This document shows positions 40,976 through 49,611 of a stretch of 49,705 nucleotides of DNA, one piece after another. Location: positions 1 to 49,705 of the forward strand of contig NZ_JACHFC010000004.1 of NCBI RefSeq assembly GCF_014205895.1, read 5' to 3'. Each line of letters opens with the position of its first letter. The first letter of the stretch is position 1. The DNA comes from Borreliella lanei. GTDB taxonomy: Bacteria; Spirochaetota; Spirochaetia; Borreliales; Borreliaceae. The notes beneath the pieces were generated by a model that did not search any database, had not been told where the DNA came from, and worked only from the letters and a program-made list of their open reading frames with translations. The translations under genes and the position numbers were made by a program.

Positions 40976-41151
40976 TTTGTATCCTTTTTATTTGTATTTT
41001 TTAAAAGTTTCTTGATAAGAAAATTTAAATTTTCTCTAAACTGTGGTTTTATTGCCAAAATCATTGGCATTATTGCCAGCACAATAAATCCTCCTAGTAT
41101 AATTAGTTTTGTATTGTCAATTGTTGACAAAAAAATAAGTATTGTATCCAT
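40972..41151 (-). CDS. BlyA-like holin (BBA12)
   Basis: A 59-aa membrane protein: MDTILIFLSTIDNTKLIILG, a single hydrophobic segment (LIILGGFIVLAIMPMILAI, residues 16-34), then a basic amphipathic tail (FLIKKLLKNTNKKDTK). This is the size, topology and order of the cp32 holin BlyA, which oligomerises in the inner membrane. ATG follows AAGGAG. The gene is too short for many ORF callers and is easy to miss. Confidence 0.7.
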   Translation of the reverse strand: MDTILIFLSTIDNTKLIILGGFIVLAIMPMILAIKPQFRENLNFLIKKLLKNTNKKDTK

Positions 41152-41174
41152 AAATATCTCCTTTTATTTATTTT

Positions 41175-42209
41175 TTATGCTTTGTTTAGTATTGGCATTT
41201 CTTCTCCCATGCTTAGTTTGCCTGATCCAACGTAGTACCAGCCATTGTAAATTGGTGTTTTAAGTGTGGGCATGTTTTGAGAAGAAAATGAAGCTATTAG
41301 AATTTTTGCAGAGCTTTTTTCAAATTGAAGGTAAAATTGCTTATTGTGATCTTCTGTTGAGCTTGAATACCTAATTTCTGCATCTATTTGTAAGTAAATG
41401 TAATTGTCTTTATGCGATTCGTTTATTACAATTGATGTACTACTTCTGTTTTTAAGTACAACGGTTGTAGCTTTATTCTTGTATTGGAATTCTATTATTC
41501 TAGCATCATCAACTATTGTGTGTAGTCCTCCAAAGCCGTGTGGTTTTCCTTGCCACCAAATAGGAACGTCTACAACTTGTGGGATTCCGTTTTGGTAGCA
41601 GCTTACAAGCTGTTCATTTTTTATATCAAAAGTTTGTTTGGGGATTGATTTGAAAGAGTTTCGGAATTTATTTGTAAAATCGTTTATTTTTAAATAGCCG
41701 ATTAAATCATTTTTGAGTTGATTTATTTCAGATTTTTCTGCAAGAACCTCTTTTAAACTTTCAATCAAAATTTCAAATTGAATAAGTTCAATATCTTTTG
41801 TGTCTGAGTTGTAGATTGAAATTTTGTTTGAAGATGGTTTTGTGTTTGTATGTTTTAAGCCCTCAATAAACGTAGATTTAATTTTTTTAAAAACAGTGTC
41901 AAAATCTATGTTTTCAAGTGGTTCACTTAGTCCTAAAAGCTTAGAGATTACTTTAATGTAAATGTTTTTTATATATTCTTTGTTTTCTAAAAGTTCCTTG
42001 CTAATTACGTTTTTTATTGCTTTTTTAAAGCATCCAAATTCACCGTTGTAAAATGTATCGTTTTGTATTTGTTCTAGGAGATGTTTATATGTGATTGCAC
42101 AAGTATCTTCTATTATGTCATCAATAGGAATAAGGTCGCTTTGATTAACTTTTGTTTTTCTGTTTAAGTCTTTTATTTGTACACTTTCTTGTGGTTCGTT
42201 GGTATTCAT
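41175..42209 (-). CDS. Tail fibre/collar-like protein (DUF685 type, BBA11)
   Basis: A 344-aa protein encoded after baseplate genes J and I, the tail-fibre position. The N-terminus (VQIKDLNRKTKVNQSDLIPI, then DDIIEDTCAITYKHLLEQI) has the pattern of phage fibre attachment domains (I-x-DL ... D-x-hh-h-D ... T-x-K-h-T). The C-terminal half is beta-rich (TTVVLKNRSSTSIVINESHK, YLQIDAEIRYSSSTEDHNKQ) and ends with SGKLSMGEEMPILNKA. It may recognise the spirochaete surface. No chaperone gene follows. Confidence 0.68.
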   Translation of the reverse strand: MNTNEPQESVQIKDLNRKTKVNQSDLIPIDDIIEDTCAITYKHLLEQIQNDTFYNGEFGCFKKAIKNVISKELLENKEYIKNIYIKVISKLLGLSEPLENIDFDTVFKKIKSTFIEGLKHTNTKPSSNKISIYNSDTKDIELIQFEILIESLKEVLAEKSEINQLKNDLIGYLKINDFTNKFRNSFKSIPKQTFDIKNEQLVSCYQNGIPQVVDVPIWWQGKPHGFGGLHTIVDDARIIEFQYKNKATTVVLKNRSSTSIVINESHKDNYIYLQIDAEIRYSSSTEDHNKQFYLQFEKSSAKILIASFSSQNMPTLKTPIYNGWYYVGSGKLSMGEEMPILNKA

Positions 42210-42271
42210 AAATTCTCCTTTTTAAATTTCTTTTAGTTTTAATTGTTATTTACACGCTAGTAGGCGGTAAA

Positions 42272-42898
42272 TCAAAAAAAATGCTCTGCTGTGCTAAATT
42301 TTTTTGTTCTTGTGCCTTTTATTTCTATTTGTTTTTTGTCTATGATTTTAACTATTCTTCCTATAGGAATTAATATTTTAATAAATTCATATACTGAGTT
42401 TTTGTAATCTTTGGGCATATAGTTAGAAGTTAGAGCCTTTTTAAATCCAGAGTGCTTTACGGTTATTTTTTTTAGTTTGTTTTGATTTTTTGCTGCAATA
42501 TTAAATTCAATAGGGGATTTAATGTTTCCAAGCAATTTTATTATTATTTCACCCGGAGCGTCTTCATTTGAGCTGACTTCTACATTTGCGTGTAAAAAGG
42601 CTTTAAAGAGCACAATGAAGCTCTCGTCAGTGCCAATGGATTTGATTGCAAAAATAATGGCATCTAAAGAGTTAACAAGATTTTTATCTAGCTCTTTTTT
42701 AAAGTGAAATGCGTTAAATATTGAAAGCATCAGCAATGCAATGTATTTAGAGTTAATGCTCTTTTTAACATTAATTGTGTTAAAGTTTTCAAGCAGTTCT
42801 TTTAGTTCTCTTAATATTTCTTTTTTGTAATTAAGCTCATTGTAAATAAACTTTTCAATTTGGGTATTTTCTAAAAATTTTGGTATTTCTTTATTCAT
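42272..42898 (-). CDS. Baseplate protein I-like (DUF735 type, BBA10)
   Basis: A 208-aa protein between baseplate J and the fibre gene, the position of tail protein I. N-terminal helical (IEKFIYNELNYKKEILREL), middle LSIFNAFHFKKELDKN, C-terminal KILIPIGRIVKIIDKKQIEI. Family assignment by order and by resemblance to the Borrelia DUF735 proteins. Confidence 0.62.
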   Translation of the reverse strand: MNKEIPKFLENTQIEKFIYNELNYKKEILRELKELLENFNTINVKKSINSKYIALLMLSIFNAFHFKKELDKNLVNSLDAIIFAIKSIGTDESFIVLFKAFLHANVEVSSNEDAPGEIIIKLLGNIKSPIEFNIAAKNQNKLKKITVKHSGFKKALTSNYMPKDYKNSVYEFIKILIPIGRIVKIIDKKQIEIKGTRTKKFSTAEHFF

Positions 42899-42900
42899 TT

Positions 42901-43773
42901 TTATTCTCTGTTAATAAGCAGTCTTTTGTTTGTATCAAAAATAATGATTTCATTCTCGCTGGTGTTTTCGTCTTTATTAAATGTAAAATCACTGTCGCTA
43001 AGTTGTGTGATTTTTTTTGTGTCATCACTTTTAATACAAACTCCGATTCTCATCTCTTTTATTCCCCTGATAATGCTAACTGGTGCAAGAAAGTCTTGAT
43101 ATCTAAGAGATGATCCCATTTCAATGTATTTTTCGGTTAATATTTTGTTATAAATATCTCTAATTTGAGCATCTATTTCTTTGTAGATTGCGTCTTTTGC
43201 TTCTGTTTTGTAGACTGCTTTAAGATATGCATATTTTTTCTTGCCTAAGCTGAATTTGTATGTTTTTTTTTGATTGTGTTTGTTTAAAAACTCAATCTCA
43301 ATATCACCTTTAAAAACTGTTCCGCTTGGTGCTGTATAGTAGATTGCTTGCCAAATATTTTGTTTAGTTTCAATTTTGATTTGATTTTTTTCTTTCTCTT
43401 TAAAGCAATCTTCTTGCAGTATTAAGTATAGGTTGATTGTTCCAGGCCCACTTAAAATGTTTATGTGTTTAACCCCTTCAACATTTAGCAGGGCTTTTCT
43501 TATTGCTTCATAAGTTGAGCTTTTGGGTGTGCTTAAATCTTCTTTGAGTGCATTAAAGTAGCTTCCATTTTCTTTTATTTTTGAAAAAAGCTCTTTTAAG
43601 ACCTCTGATATTTGTTTATCAATGCTTGAGCTTGGAAAGTTTATTATGTCGTAAATTGAATTGTCTTTAATATTTATGCCGTATTTTGTTCTCAAAATAT
43701 GTTTTTTTTCATTTTGAATTTCTTCTATTGTTTTTTCCAATATTCCTAAGTTTTTGTCAAAAATTATACTCAT
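42901..43773 (-). CDS. Baseplate wedge protein J-like (DUF276 type, BBA09)
   Basis: A 290-aa protein of baseplate J type: start in ATGA overlapping the W gene. It carries the J landmarks NVEGVKHINILSGPGTINLY and TAPSGTVFKGDIEIEF (the xPGxv turn) and IDAQIRDIYNKILTEKYIEM toward the middle. It ends ENEIIIFDTNKRLLINRE. Shorter than P2 J but typical of Borrelia DUF276 proteins. It clamps around the hub and triggers contraction (family role). Confidence 0.7.
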   Translation of the reverse strand: MSIIFDKNLGILEKTIEEIQNEKKHILRTKYGINIKDNSIYDIINFPSSSIDKQISEVLKELFSKIKENGSYFNALKEDLSTPKSSTYEAIRKALLNVEGVKHINILSGPGTINLYLILQEDCFKEKEKNQIKIETKQNIWQAIYYTAPSGTVFKGDIEIEFLNKHNQKKTYKFSLGKKKYAYLKAVYKTEAKDAIYKEIDAQIRDIYNKILTEKYIEMGSSLRYQDFLAPVSIIRGIKEMRIGVCIKSDDTKKITQLSDSDFTFNKDENTSENEIIIFDTNKRLLINRE

Positions 43774-44105
43774 ATTTTAAAATCCATTTTTAAATTGTCT
43801 TTTCCTAAAAAGAAAAAATTTATTGTTATTGTTTTGTTTTTAATGGTTGGCTTGACATTAATAAGGTCTATTTTAAGTTCTTTTGAAAGGTTTAAAAAAA
43901 AATTTTTAATAGATTCTAGTTTATTGGCTTTGCAAAGTTTAAAGTAAAAGCTGTAGTCAAATCCATAACTTGGATTTTCTTTTAAGCTACCTTTTGGTGT
44001 CTTAAGGTAAAAAAATAAACGCTGTTTTTGTTCTTCAATGTTTTCTATTAATTTAAGATCGTTGTTAAATACAATATTAAATTTTTCATCAATTTTAATT
44101 TCCAT
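43770..44105 (-). CDS. Baseplate wedge protein W (gp25-like, BBA08)
   Basis: A 111-aa gp25/W family protein. The typical pattern is present: IDEKFNIVFNNDLKLIENIE, QKQRLFFYLKTPKGSLKENP and SYGFDYSFYF, i.e. D-x-x-h-x-h ... Q-x-h-x-x-hL-x-T-x-x-G-x-x ... P-x-x-G-x-x. First gene of the W-J-I-fibre-holin operon. In the usual phage order it would directly follow the spike gene V, which here lies 32 kb away at the opposite end of the plasmid. Confidence 0.72.
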   Translation of the reverse strand: MEIKIDEKFNIVFNNDLKLIENIEEQKQRLFFYLKTPKGSLKENPSYGFDYSFYFKLCKANKLESIKNFFLNLSKELKIDLINVKPTIKNKTITINFFFLGKDNLKMDFKI

Positions 44106-44275
44106 TTTTAACTACCAAAGTCATTCTAACATATTTTGTTAGATATTGCTATAAAGTTTTACAAAATGTTTATTATTTTAAATGTTGAGATATATTATAA
44201 TTTATATTTTTTTTAAAAAAGTTTATTTAATTTTTAAATTTAAATATTTTGCGTAATCGCATTGCGGGAGACGGT

Positions 44276-44743
44276 ATGAAAAATATTTTGTTATTTGTTA
44301 TTTTATTATTCTTTTCTTGTAAAGAATTCAATTATTCTGACATTAGAAGAAGGCCTTCAAAGCTTTTAAATTCTTCTAATAGAAATAAAGAACCTAAAAT
44401 GGCTTTTATAGACTCTTTAAATGATGATCAAAAAGAAGCTTTGTTTTTTCTTGAGCAGGTAGTTCTTGATAGTAATCCTGATAAGTTTAATCAAATTTTT
44501 AATTTAAATGAAGTGAAAATAAAAGAAATGCTTGCTACTGTTGTTAAGTGTTTACAGGCTAAAAGAAAGGCTAAAATGGATCTTGAGAGCTCAAATGATC
44601 CAAATGTTGCCAATGCTAAGCAGCAGTTGTTACAGGTTGAAAAAACTTACATAGAGAATTTGCGACAATCTTTTGTGACTACCAAAAGCATTGAAGAGGC
44701 TTGTAATCTTGTGAAAAACTATGATGCATCTGCTTCGTTTTAA
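44276..44743 (+). CDS. Lipoprotein BBA07 (ChpAI)
   Basis: A 155-aa lipoprotein. ATG at 44276 follows GGGAG by five bases; the TTG at 44249 would place ten extra residues before the signal. Signal peptide MKNILLFVILLFFSC (Cys15). A basic tether (RRRPSKLLNSSNRNK) leads to a helical domain (SLNDDQKEALFFLEQVVLDS, then MLATVVKCLQAKRKAKMDLE). The QKEALxFL motif recurs in other Borrelia lipoproteins such as BBA03 (EKETLTFLTNLL). BBA07 has been linked to tick transmission (from memory). Confidence 0.82.
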   Translation: MKNILLFVILLFFSCKEFNYSDIRRRPSKLLNSSNRNKEPKMAFIDSLNDDQKEALFFLEQVVLDSNPDKFNQIFNLNEVKIKEMLATVVKCLQAKRKAKMDLESSNDPNVANAKQQLLQVEKTYIENLRQSFVTTKSIEEACNLVKNYDASASF

Positions 44744-45146
44744 CTTTTTTATTTTAATTAATCCTTAGATTAACTCTTAACATAAGAGTTAATCTTTCTA
44801 TTTATGTTTGTTTATTTTGTTGCAAAAATGTCTAAATTTGAGAATTTAAATTTCTGTGATTTGGGCTGATGTTAATAATTTTAGTTTATCTATGTAATTT
44901 TTAGGCTGTTAAATAACATGGATTATTAATACTTTTTGCTTTAAAAGGCCATATTGGATTAATTTAGGCTTAAGACCTTATTTTAATTATTTTAAATGGG
45001 TTTTTTATTTTAAAAAACGAATTATTAAAACAGTTGTAAGCCTAATTCCTTTTATAGTAAGAAATAATGCGATGTATGCATTTAGTGTATGTAAAGTGAG
45101 CTATATTTTTATTTAAACCAATAATTAAATAGGGGAAAATTAATTT
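44744..45146. other. Intergenic region bba07 to bba05
   Basis: Contains the bba07 terminator at 44767 and a promoter-like GTGAGCTATATT (45095-45107) upstream of bba05. The middle (44830-45060) has no ORF worth calling on either strand. Confidence 0.5.
44767..44795 (+). terminator. Terminator after bba07
   Basis: AGATTAACTCTTA ... TAAGAGTTAATCT followed by TTTCTATTT. Confidence 0.85.
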
Positions 45147-46397
45147 ATGAATAAAATAGGAATTGCATTTATTATTAGCTTTCTATTGTTTGTTAATTGT
45201 AAGGGCAAATCTTTGGAAGAAGATTTTAAAAGTGCCACTTCTAACAATAAGCAAAATTTAAGCAATGAAAAAAAATCTTTAGACTTTAAGAATAATAGAC
45301 TTAAAGACTCTAATTTAAGTAATTTTGAAAGCAAAAAAAATAGCCAAGCATTAAGAAAATCTAAAGGCTTTAAAAAGGATTTGCAAACTTTAAGAAATTC
45401 TGAAAATTTAATGCCTAAAGACCTGGATCAGTTGAGTAGTGATTTTGACAATTTAGATAATTCTGAGTCTTTGCAAGAAACTTCTTCAAAGCACAATATT
45501 GGCAAGTCAAGATACAGTAAAGCTTTGCTGAAAAATGCTCATGATGAGATTTGGATTCCCCATTTAAACTTGGAAGAAGATAAAAATTTTGAGTTTTTCA
45601 AGAAATCTTTGCAAAATGATGAGAATAGATATGCTCTTGGTGGATGGCTTTTAAACAATGATGAAGTGTTGGCGAAATATAAATACAGCGAAAAAGATGT
45701 TAATCAGTTTTTGATTGATATAGGAAAAAAGCGGTGGGGAGATTTGTCTTCTAAAATGAGCACTTTAGTGCGATTGATTGGAAATTATTCCGATAAAAGT
45801 GATAGAGAAGATGAAATTTCTCTTCTAGATATGAATTTGTGTCAACAATTTTATCTAACCAAGATTAATGCTGGTGGTTCAAGCGCAGATATTCTTGTTG
45901 CTCTTGAAAAAACAATCGATCAACAAATTGGCAGTGTTAGCAAAGAACTTCTTGAATTAAAAAATTTTTCTCTTACTACAAAGTCAGAGCTTGATTGGCA
46001 TTTAAATTGGAAGCGCAATTTAACAGACGAAGAAGAAGAGACTTTGCAATGTTGTAGGGTTTTGTTAGACGGAGAGTTAGATTTTGAAAATCTTGACGAT
46101 TTGTTTAAAAGGCTTGGAAAGGAATATTCTAGGTTGATATTAAGAAAGCTAGAGGAAATAACATTAAATTACGATATTAATAGGTTTTTAAAAGAAATGG
46201 AGAAATCACGTAAATCTTTTAAACAAGCATTAGGCTCTATTAGGAATAAAAACAAAAGAGTCTTGATTTTTAAGGCTAGAAATTCTCTTTTAGAAATTTT
46301 TAAACTTTATTACAACAATATTGGCAAGAATAAAAAACTTTATGATTATATAAATCACATGTTAAACAGCTTGATAAAAGAGATTAGTAGGCGGTAA
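45147..46397 (+). CDS. S1 antigen lipoprotein (BBA05)
   Basis: A 416-aa lipoprotein; signal peptide MNKIGIAFIISFLLFVNC (Cys18). A Lys/Ser/Asn-rich tether (residues 20-120) precedes an alpha-helical domain with WIPHLNLEEDKNFEFFKKSL and ALGGWLLNNDEVLAKYKYSE. Matches the B31 S1 antigen by size and position. It shares DWHLNWKRNLTDEEEETLQC with the general Q/EKETL-type motif. ATG follows AGGGGAAAA. Surface antigen of unknown function. Confidence 0.82.
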   Translation: MNKIGIAFIISFLLFVNCKGKSLEEDFKSATSNNKQNLSNEKKSLDFKNNRLKDSNLSNFESKKNSQALRKSKGFKKDLQTLRNSENLMPKDLDQLSSDFDNLDNSESLQETSSKHNIGKSRYSKALLKNAHDEIWIPHLNLEEDKNFEFFKKSLQNDENRYALGGWLLNNDEVLAKYKYSEKDVNQFLIDIGKKRWGDLSSKMSTLVRLIGNYSDKSDREDEISLLDMNLCQQFYLTKINAGGSSADILVALEKTIDQQIGSVSKELLELKNFSLTTKSELDWHLNWKRNLTDEEEETLQCCRVLLDGELDFENLDDLFKRLGKEYSRLILRKLEEITLNYDINRFLKEMEKSRKSFKQALGSIRNKNKRVLIFKARNSLLEIFKLYYNNIGKNKKLYDYINHMLNSLIKEISRR

Positions 46398-46512
46398 GTT
46401 TTATTTTGATTTTTTTGTTAATTGATCTACATTTGCTTCTAATAATCTAATTTAAAAATTTTAAATATTAGATAAAAGTTTAAAAGTTTAAAAGTTTAAA
46501 AGGGGGAGCATT

Positions 46513-47361
46513 TTGAGAAGAGTCATTGTATCCTTTGTGGTTTTAATTCTAGGGTGTAATTTAGATGATAATTCAAAAATGGAGAGAGAGGCCAGTAAGC
46601 TTGTTAAAGAAGAAAGTAGATCAAATAGGTTGGATCAAGAAAAAAGAACTTTGGGAGCGATGAATTTTGGGCTTTTTTCTGGAGATTCTGGTTTAGCATC
46701 TGATTTTCAGAATTATGAGACTTTAAAAGCGCTTGAGAATAAAAATACATTTATTGATTACAGCCAAATAGAGTTTTTAGAAGGAACAAAATCAATAAAT
46801 ATGCTTTTATGGCCGGTTTCTGTTCGCTGGATAAAAATTAAAGCCAGAGATTTGTTTGGCGAGTGCGGAGATTTTATTAAAGAGCTTAAGGGTATTAAGT
46901 ATTCTTATCTTGTTTCTCCTGTTGATGGTGTCTACATTTCTTATGCTATGCCTTTAATAATTTTTGAAACTACTAATGAGAGTGATCCGCTTTATTCTAT
47001 TTCTGGATTTAAATTGATAAGCAAGGGAAGTGATATAAATTTTAATGAAAATAAGGGTGGATTTTTTGGAGGACTTCCAATGTCTGAAAAATCAGTTGAA
47101 CCTGGGCTTGTAACCGCATATCCTTTTGGTTCTAGTGATGCTAAAAAAGTGATTGAGGCTTTTGTTTCTCTTTATAATAATGGGACTTGGAGTGATATGA
47201 TTGCCGAGATTACAATTAAGTCCAAGCAGCATCCAAAAAATGAAAAAGTTTGCAGAATTTCGCTTGATTCTCAGCTTTTTAATGTTGCTATGAAAAAAAT
47301 AATTGAAAAATATCCTAAGATAAAAAGTGCAAGTTTTGCATTTAATTCGTTGATTAACTAA
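46513..47361 (+). CDS. S2 antigen lipoprotein (BBA04)
   Basis: A 282-aa lipoprotein starting at TTG after GGGGGAG. Signal peptide MRRVIVSFVVLILGC (Cys15). Charged tether, then a globular domain quite unlike the helical lipoproteins of this plasmid: LEGTKSINMLLWPVSVRWIK, LVSPVDGVYISYAMPLIIFE, GGFFGGLPMSEKSVEPGLVT, and a conserved-looking Trp/Cys set. Paralogous family 44 member (from memory). The 115-base gap from BBA05 holds no terminator, so both genes may share one transcript. Confidence 0.82.
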   Translation: MRRVIVSFVVLILGCNLDDNSKMEREASKLVKEESRSNRLDQEKRTLGAMNFGLFSGDSGLASDFQNYETLKALENKNTFIDYSQIEFLEGTKSINMLLWPVSVRWIKIKARDLFGECGDFIKELKGIKYSYLVSPVDGVYISYAMPLIIFETTNESDPLYSISGFKLISKGSDINFNENKGGFFGGLPMSEKSVEPGLVTAYPFGSSDAKKVIEAFVSLYNNGTWSDMIAEITIKSKQHPKNEKVCRISLDSQLFNVAMKKIIEKYPKIKSASFAFNSLIN

Positions 47362-47372
47362 AAAGTTATTTT

Positions 47373-47405
47373 AAAAGCTAGCAGTTTAAAACCACTAGCT
47401 TTTTT
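47373..47405. terminator. Terminator between convergent bba04 and bba03
   Basis: AAAAGCTAG ... CTAGCTTTTTT hairpin; serves bba04 and possibly bba03. Confidence 0.8.
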
Positions 47406-47435
47406 AATTAATTATGAATTTTGAATTTGGGTTTG

Positions 47436-47954
47436 CTATATAGTGTCTTTCAGGGTATTAAGTATAGATTTGGAATCTGCTTGATTAAAAATTCCATCAA
47501 ATCCGCTAGCAAGTATGCTTTTATAAGTGTTTAACTCTTCTGGATCTTTTTCTTTTTTATCTTTATTTTCTTTAATTTTCGCAAGCAGCTCTTTTATTTC
47601 ATCTTCTTTTAGATCTGATAGAAATTTTTGTACAGACTCTTCTATTTTGCTTTCATCTCCACCAGTATTTTTAAAATGCAAGCCAATATTTGGGTCTACT
47701 AATTTTTCTTTTAATAAGTTTGTTAAAAATGTTAATGTTTCTTTTTCAGTGTTGTTTAAGTTTAATTTGCCTACTAATTTTTCTAAAGTTGTTGCCTTGC
47801 TAAATTCAATTCTATCTTCATCAACTAGATTTGATTTAGCTTGAGATTCTTGGGATTTTTCATCTAGATCGTTGTTTGGCTCGGTATCATTACTTTTGTT
47901 TTTGCAATTAAGCATTAATGCTAATATTATAAATACAATAATCGTTTTTTTCAA
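47436..47954 (-). CDS. Lipoprotein BBA03
   Basis: A 172-aa lipoprotein, signal peptide MKKTIIVFIILALMLNC (Cys17); ATG follows AAGGAG. Asp/Glu/Ser-rich tether (residues 18-50), then a helical domain with TTLEKLVGKLNLNNTEKETL (then TFLTNLLKEKL) and LSDLKEDEIKELLAKIKENK. Surface lipoprotein specific to lp54; reported as helpful but not essential in tick/mouse cycle (from memory). A helical core like that of BBA07 suggests a common ancestor. Confidence 0.82.
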   Translation of the reverse strand: MKKTIIVFIILALMLNCKNKSNDTEPNNDLDEKSQESQAKSNLVDEDRIEFSKATTLEKLVGKLNLNNTEKETLTFLTNLLKEKLVDPNIGLHFKNTGGDESKIEESVQKFLSDLKEDEIKELLAKIKENKDKKEKDPEELNTYKSILASGFDGIFNQADSKSILNTLKDTI

Positions 47955-48266
47955 AATAGTCTCCTTAAAAAGTATTTTAATTATTAATAATTAGTAATTA
48001 TAGCATTTTAATAATATGTTTAGAATATTTTAATTAATAATTATTATTATTAATTGTTAAAAATATTGTACCAATTTATTATTAAGAATAATTTTTTAAA
48101 TTAGGTTGAGGGTATGGTAAGATTGCAAGAGTATTCAAAGATTAAGGATATTTTAAGTACAATTTATAAGTCAAGAAGAGCATTAGTGTGAATGCCTTCT
48201 TTGTTAGCAAATTGATTTTTAATTCAAATATTAGATAATAAAATAATTTTATTATCTAATATTTGT
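47955..48266. other. Intergenic region bba03 / bba01
   Basis: 312 bases with the bba03 leader, a weak plus-strand ORF of 25 codons (ATG 48114, MVRLQEYSKIKDILSTIYKS, then RRALV, stop 48191, possible BBA02-type remnant) and the bba01 terminator dyad. No other gene. Confidence 0.45.
48225..48265. terminator. 41-bp palindromic hairpin after bba01
   Basis: Perfect 20-bp arms (CAAATATTAGATAATAAAAT and its complement) around one base, directly next to the bba01 stop. A long AT-only stem; it could be a terminator or a recombination relic. Confidence 0.7.
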
Positions 48267-48770
48267 TTAATAATTTTTTTTAAACGATAATTGGAATCCG
48301 TTTATTCCAAGATCAAAATTGGGCTCAAAACCTGCAAGCTCAGCGCTGAGTCTTTTTTTAAGATTTTCATTGTGCCGATTTGCAAATGTAAACGGAATAA
48401 TAAGTGAGACCGTGTAGGATGTTAAAACCATGCTTGCTCCTACTCCTATTAGTATGTATCCGGTTAATTGTTTTTCACCAAGGTTAAGAATAATTCCATT
48501 TACACAAAGGATTGCTCCTAATAAATTAAATCCAAGTACTGAGCCTCCACCAATATAATCTCCTTGGACAAAGGATCCTATTCCAAAGGGCAAAAATAAA
48601 TTTAAAAGGAATGGCCCTATTGGATTTTTTTTCTCTTTATCATATTTATTGAAACTTTCAATACCTTTTTCAATTCTATCTTGTTTTTTAATTCCGTCTT
48701 GTTTTTCTTTTGTGGCAAAGATTTGCATTGTCAGCCCAAAAATTAATATTAATGTCAAAATTTTTTTCAT
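48267..48770 (-). CDS. P13-family porin paralogue (BBA01)
   Basis: A 167-aa member of the P13 family (paralogous family 48). Signal peptide MKKILTLILIFGLTMQIFA; then a charged loop, and the P13 core NPIGPFLLNLFLPFGIGSFV, QGDYIGGGSVLGFNLLGAIL, LTGYILIGVGASMVLTSYTV with several transmembrane segments. The C-terminal part (ANRHNENLKKRLSAELAGF) resembles the C-terminal extension that P13 loses on maturation, though cleavage here is not certain. P13 forms outer-membrane channels, and BBA01 has been reported able to replace it. Last gene before the telomere. Confidence 0.86.
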   Translation of the reverse strand: MKKILTLILIFGLTMQIFATKEKQDGIKKQDRIEKGIESFNKYDKEKKNPIGPFLLNLFLPFGIGSFVQGDYIGGGSVLGFNLLGAILCVNGIILNLGEKQLTGYILIGVGASMVLTSYTVSLIIPFTFANRHNENLKKRLSAELAGFEPNFDLGINGFQLSFKKNY

Positions 48771-49611
48771 GTTTTTATTATCTCCTAATAGTAAGTTTTG
48801 ACAAGTAAAATATTAGCGCAATTTACAATAAATTGAAATCAATTTATTGTAAGCAAATAAAGTTTGGGTTGATTTTGTTTACTTCTGTAGTAATAGTTTT
48901 TTTTAAAAAATCTCTAAGATTAAGGAAGATAAATTAAAAGTAAAATAAGACTTTTGAAAAGTTTAATCTAAGCTTGAAAAGCAAGTTTTTAAAGTGGTCC
49001 ACATATTAATTCAAAACTCTTTTGTGAGAATAATACTATCTGATAGTTATCCACTTTATTTGAGATTCTTTTGATTAATAAGGTGAAGCATAAAAGAGCA
49101 AATCTTTCTATTTTAATAAAGCTGAAAAGCTTATCATGTATAATGATGCATTAACAAGTGGGGATGGTGCAGAATGTTAAATTATTATAGAAAGGTCGCA
49201 TGATTTTAGGTTTAATGGGGTTCTTATTGTCTTAAAACTTTGAATTTTTATTATATTTATTTTTTTTGAGCTTAGATTAAGCTTCAATTATTTCTTCTCA
49301 AAATCTTTTAATACCACTTATTAATGGCATTAAGTAAGTTTTTATAATATTTTTTTATACTTTAACTTTATAATTTGTTTTTATGTTTACAATTAAATTT
49401 TTTTTAAAAAAGTTTTTGATAGACATATTCGTATTAAAAAGCAAAATTGTATTATGATTGGCCCGGAGTGCCGCATTTTATATATCAAGATTACAAAACA
49501 ATATTACCATTTCTTTTTTATTAATAAAAAGAAGCCCGAGATCTTATTAAGAAGTTCTGGTTAAAACTTTAAATTCATATATTAATAGTATGTGTATTGA
49601 AATAAAATTCT
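48771..49611. other. Gene-free subtelomeric region
   Basis: About 840 bases with no supportable gene on either strand. It holds a dyad-like AAAGTGG ... CCACTTT pair (48990-49057), short reading frames with early stops, and poly-T/A stretches. Such tracts commonly carry decayed gene pieces and recombination scars in Borrelia plasmids. Confidence 0.5.

Noticed and set aside
48990..49057. AAAGTGG ... CCACTTT pair in the subtelomere as a terminator or att site
   Set aside because: Arms are only 7 bp with a long spacer and no T tract; chance pairing is likely.
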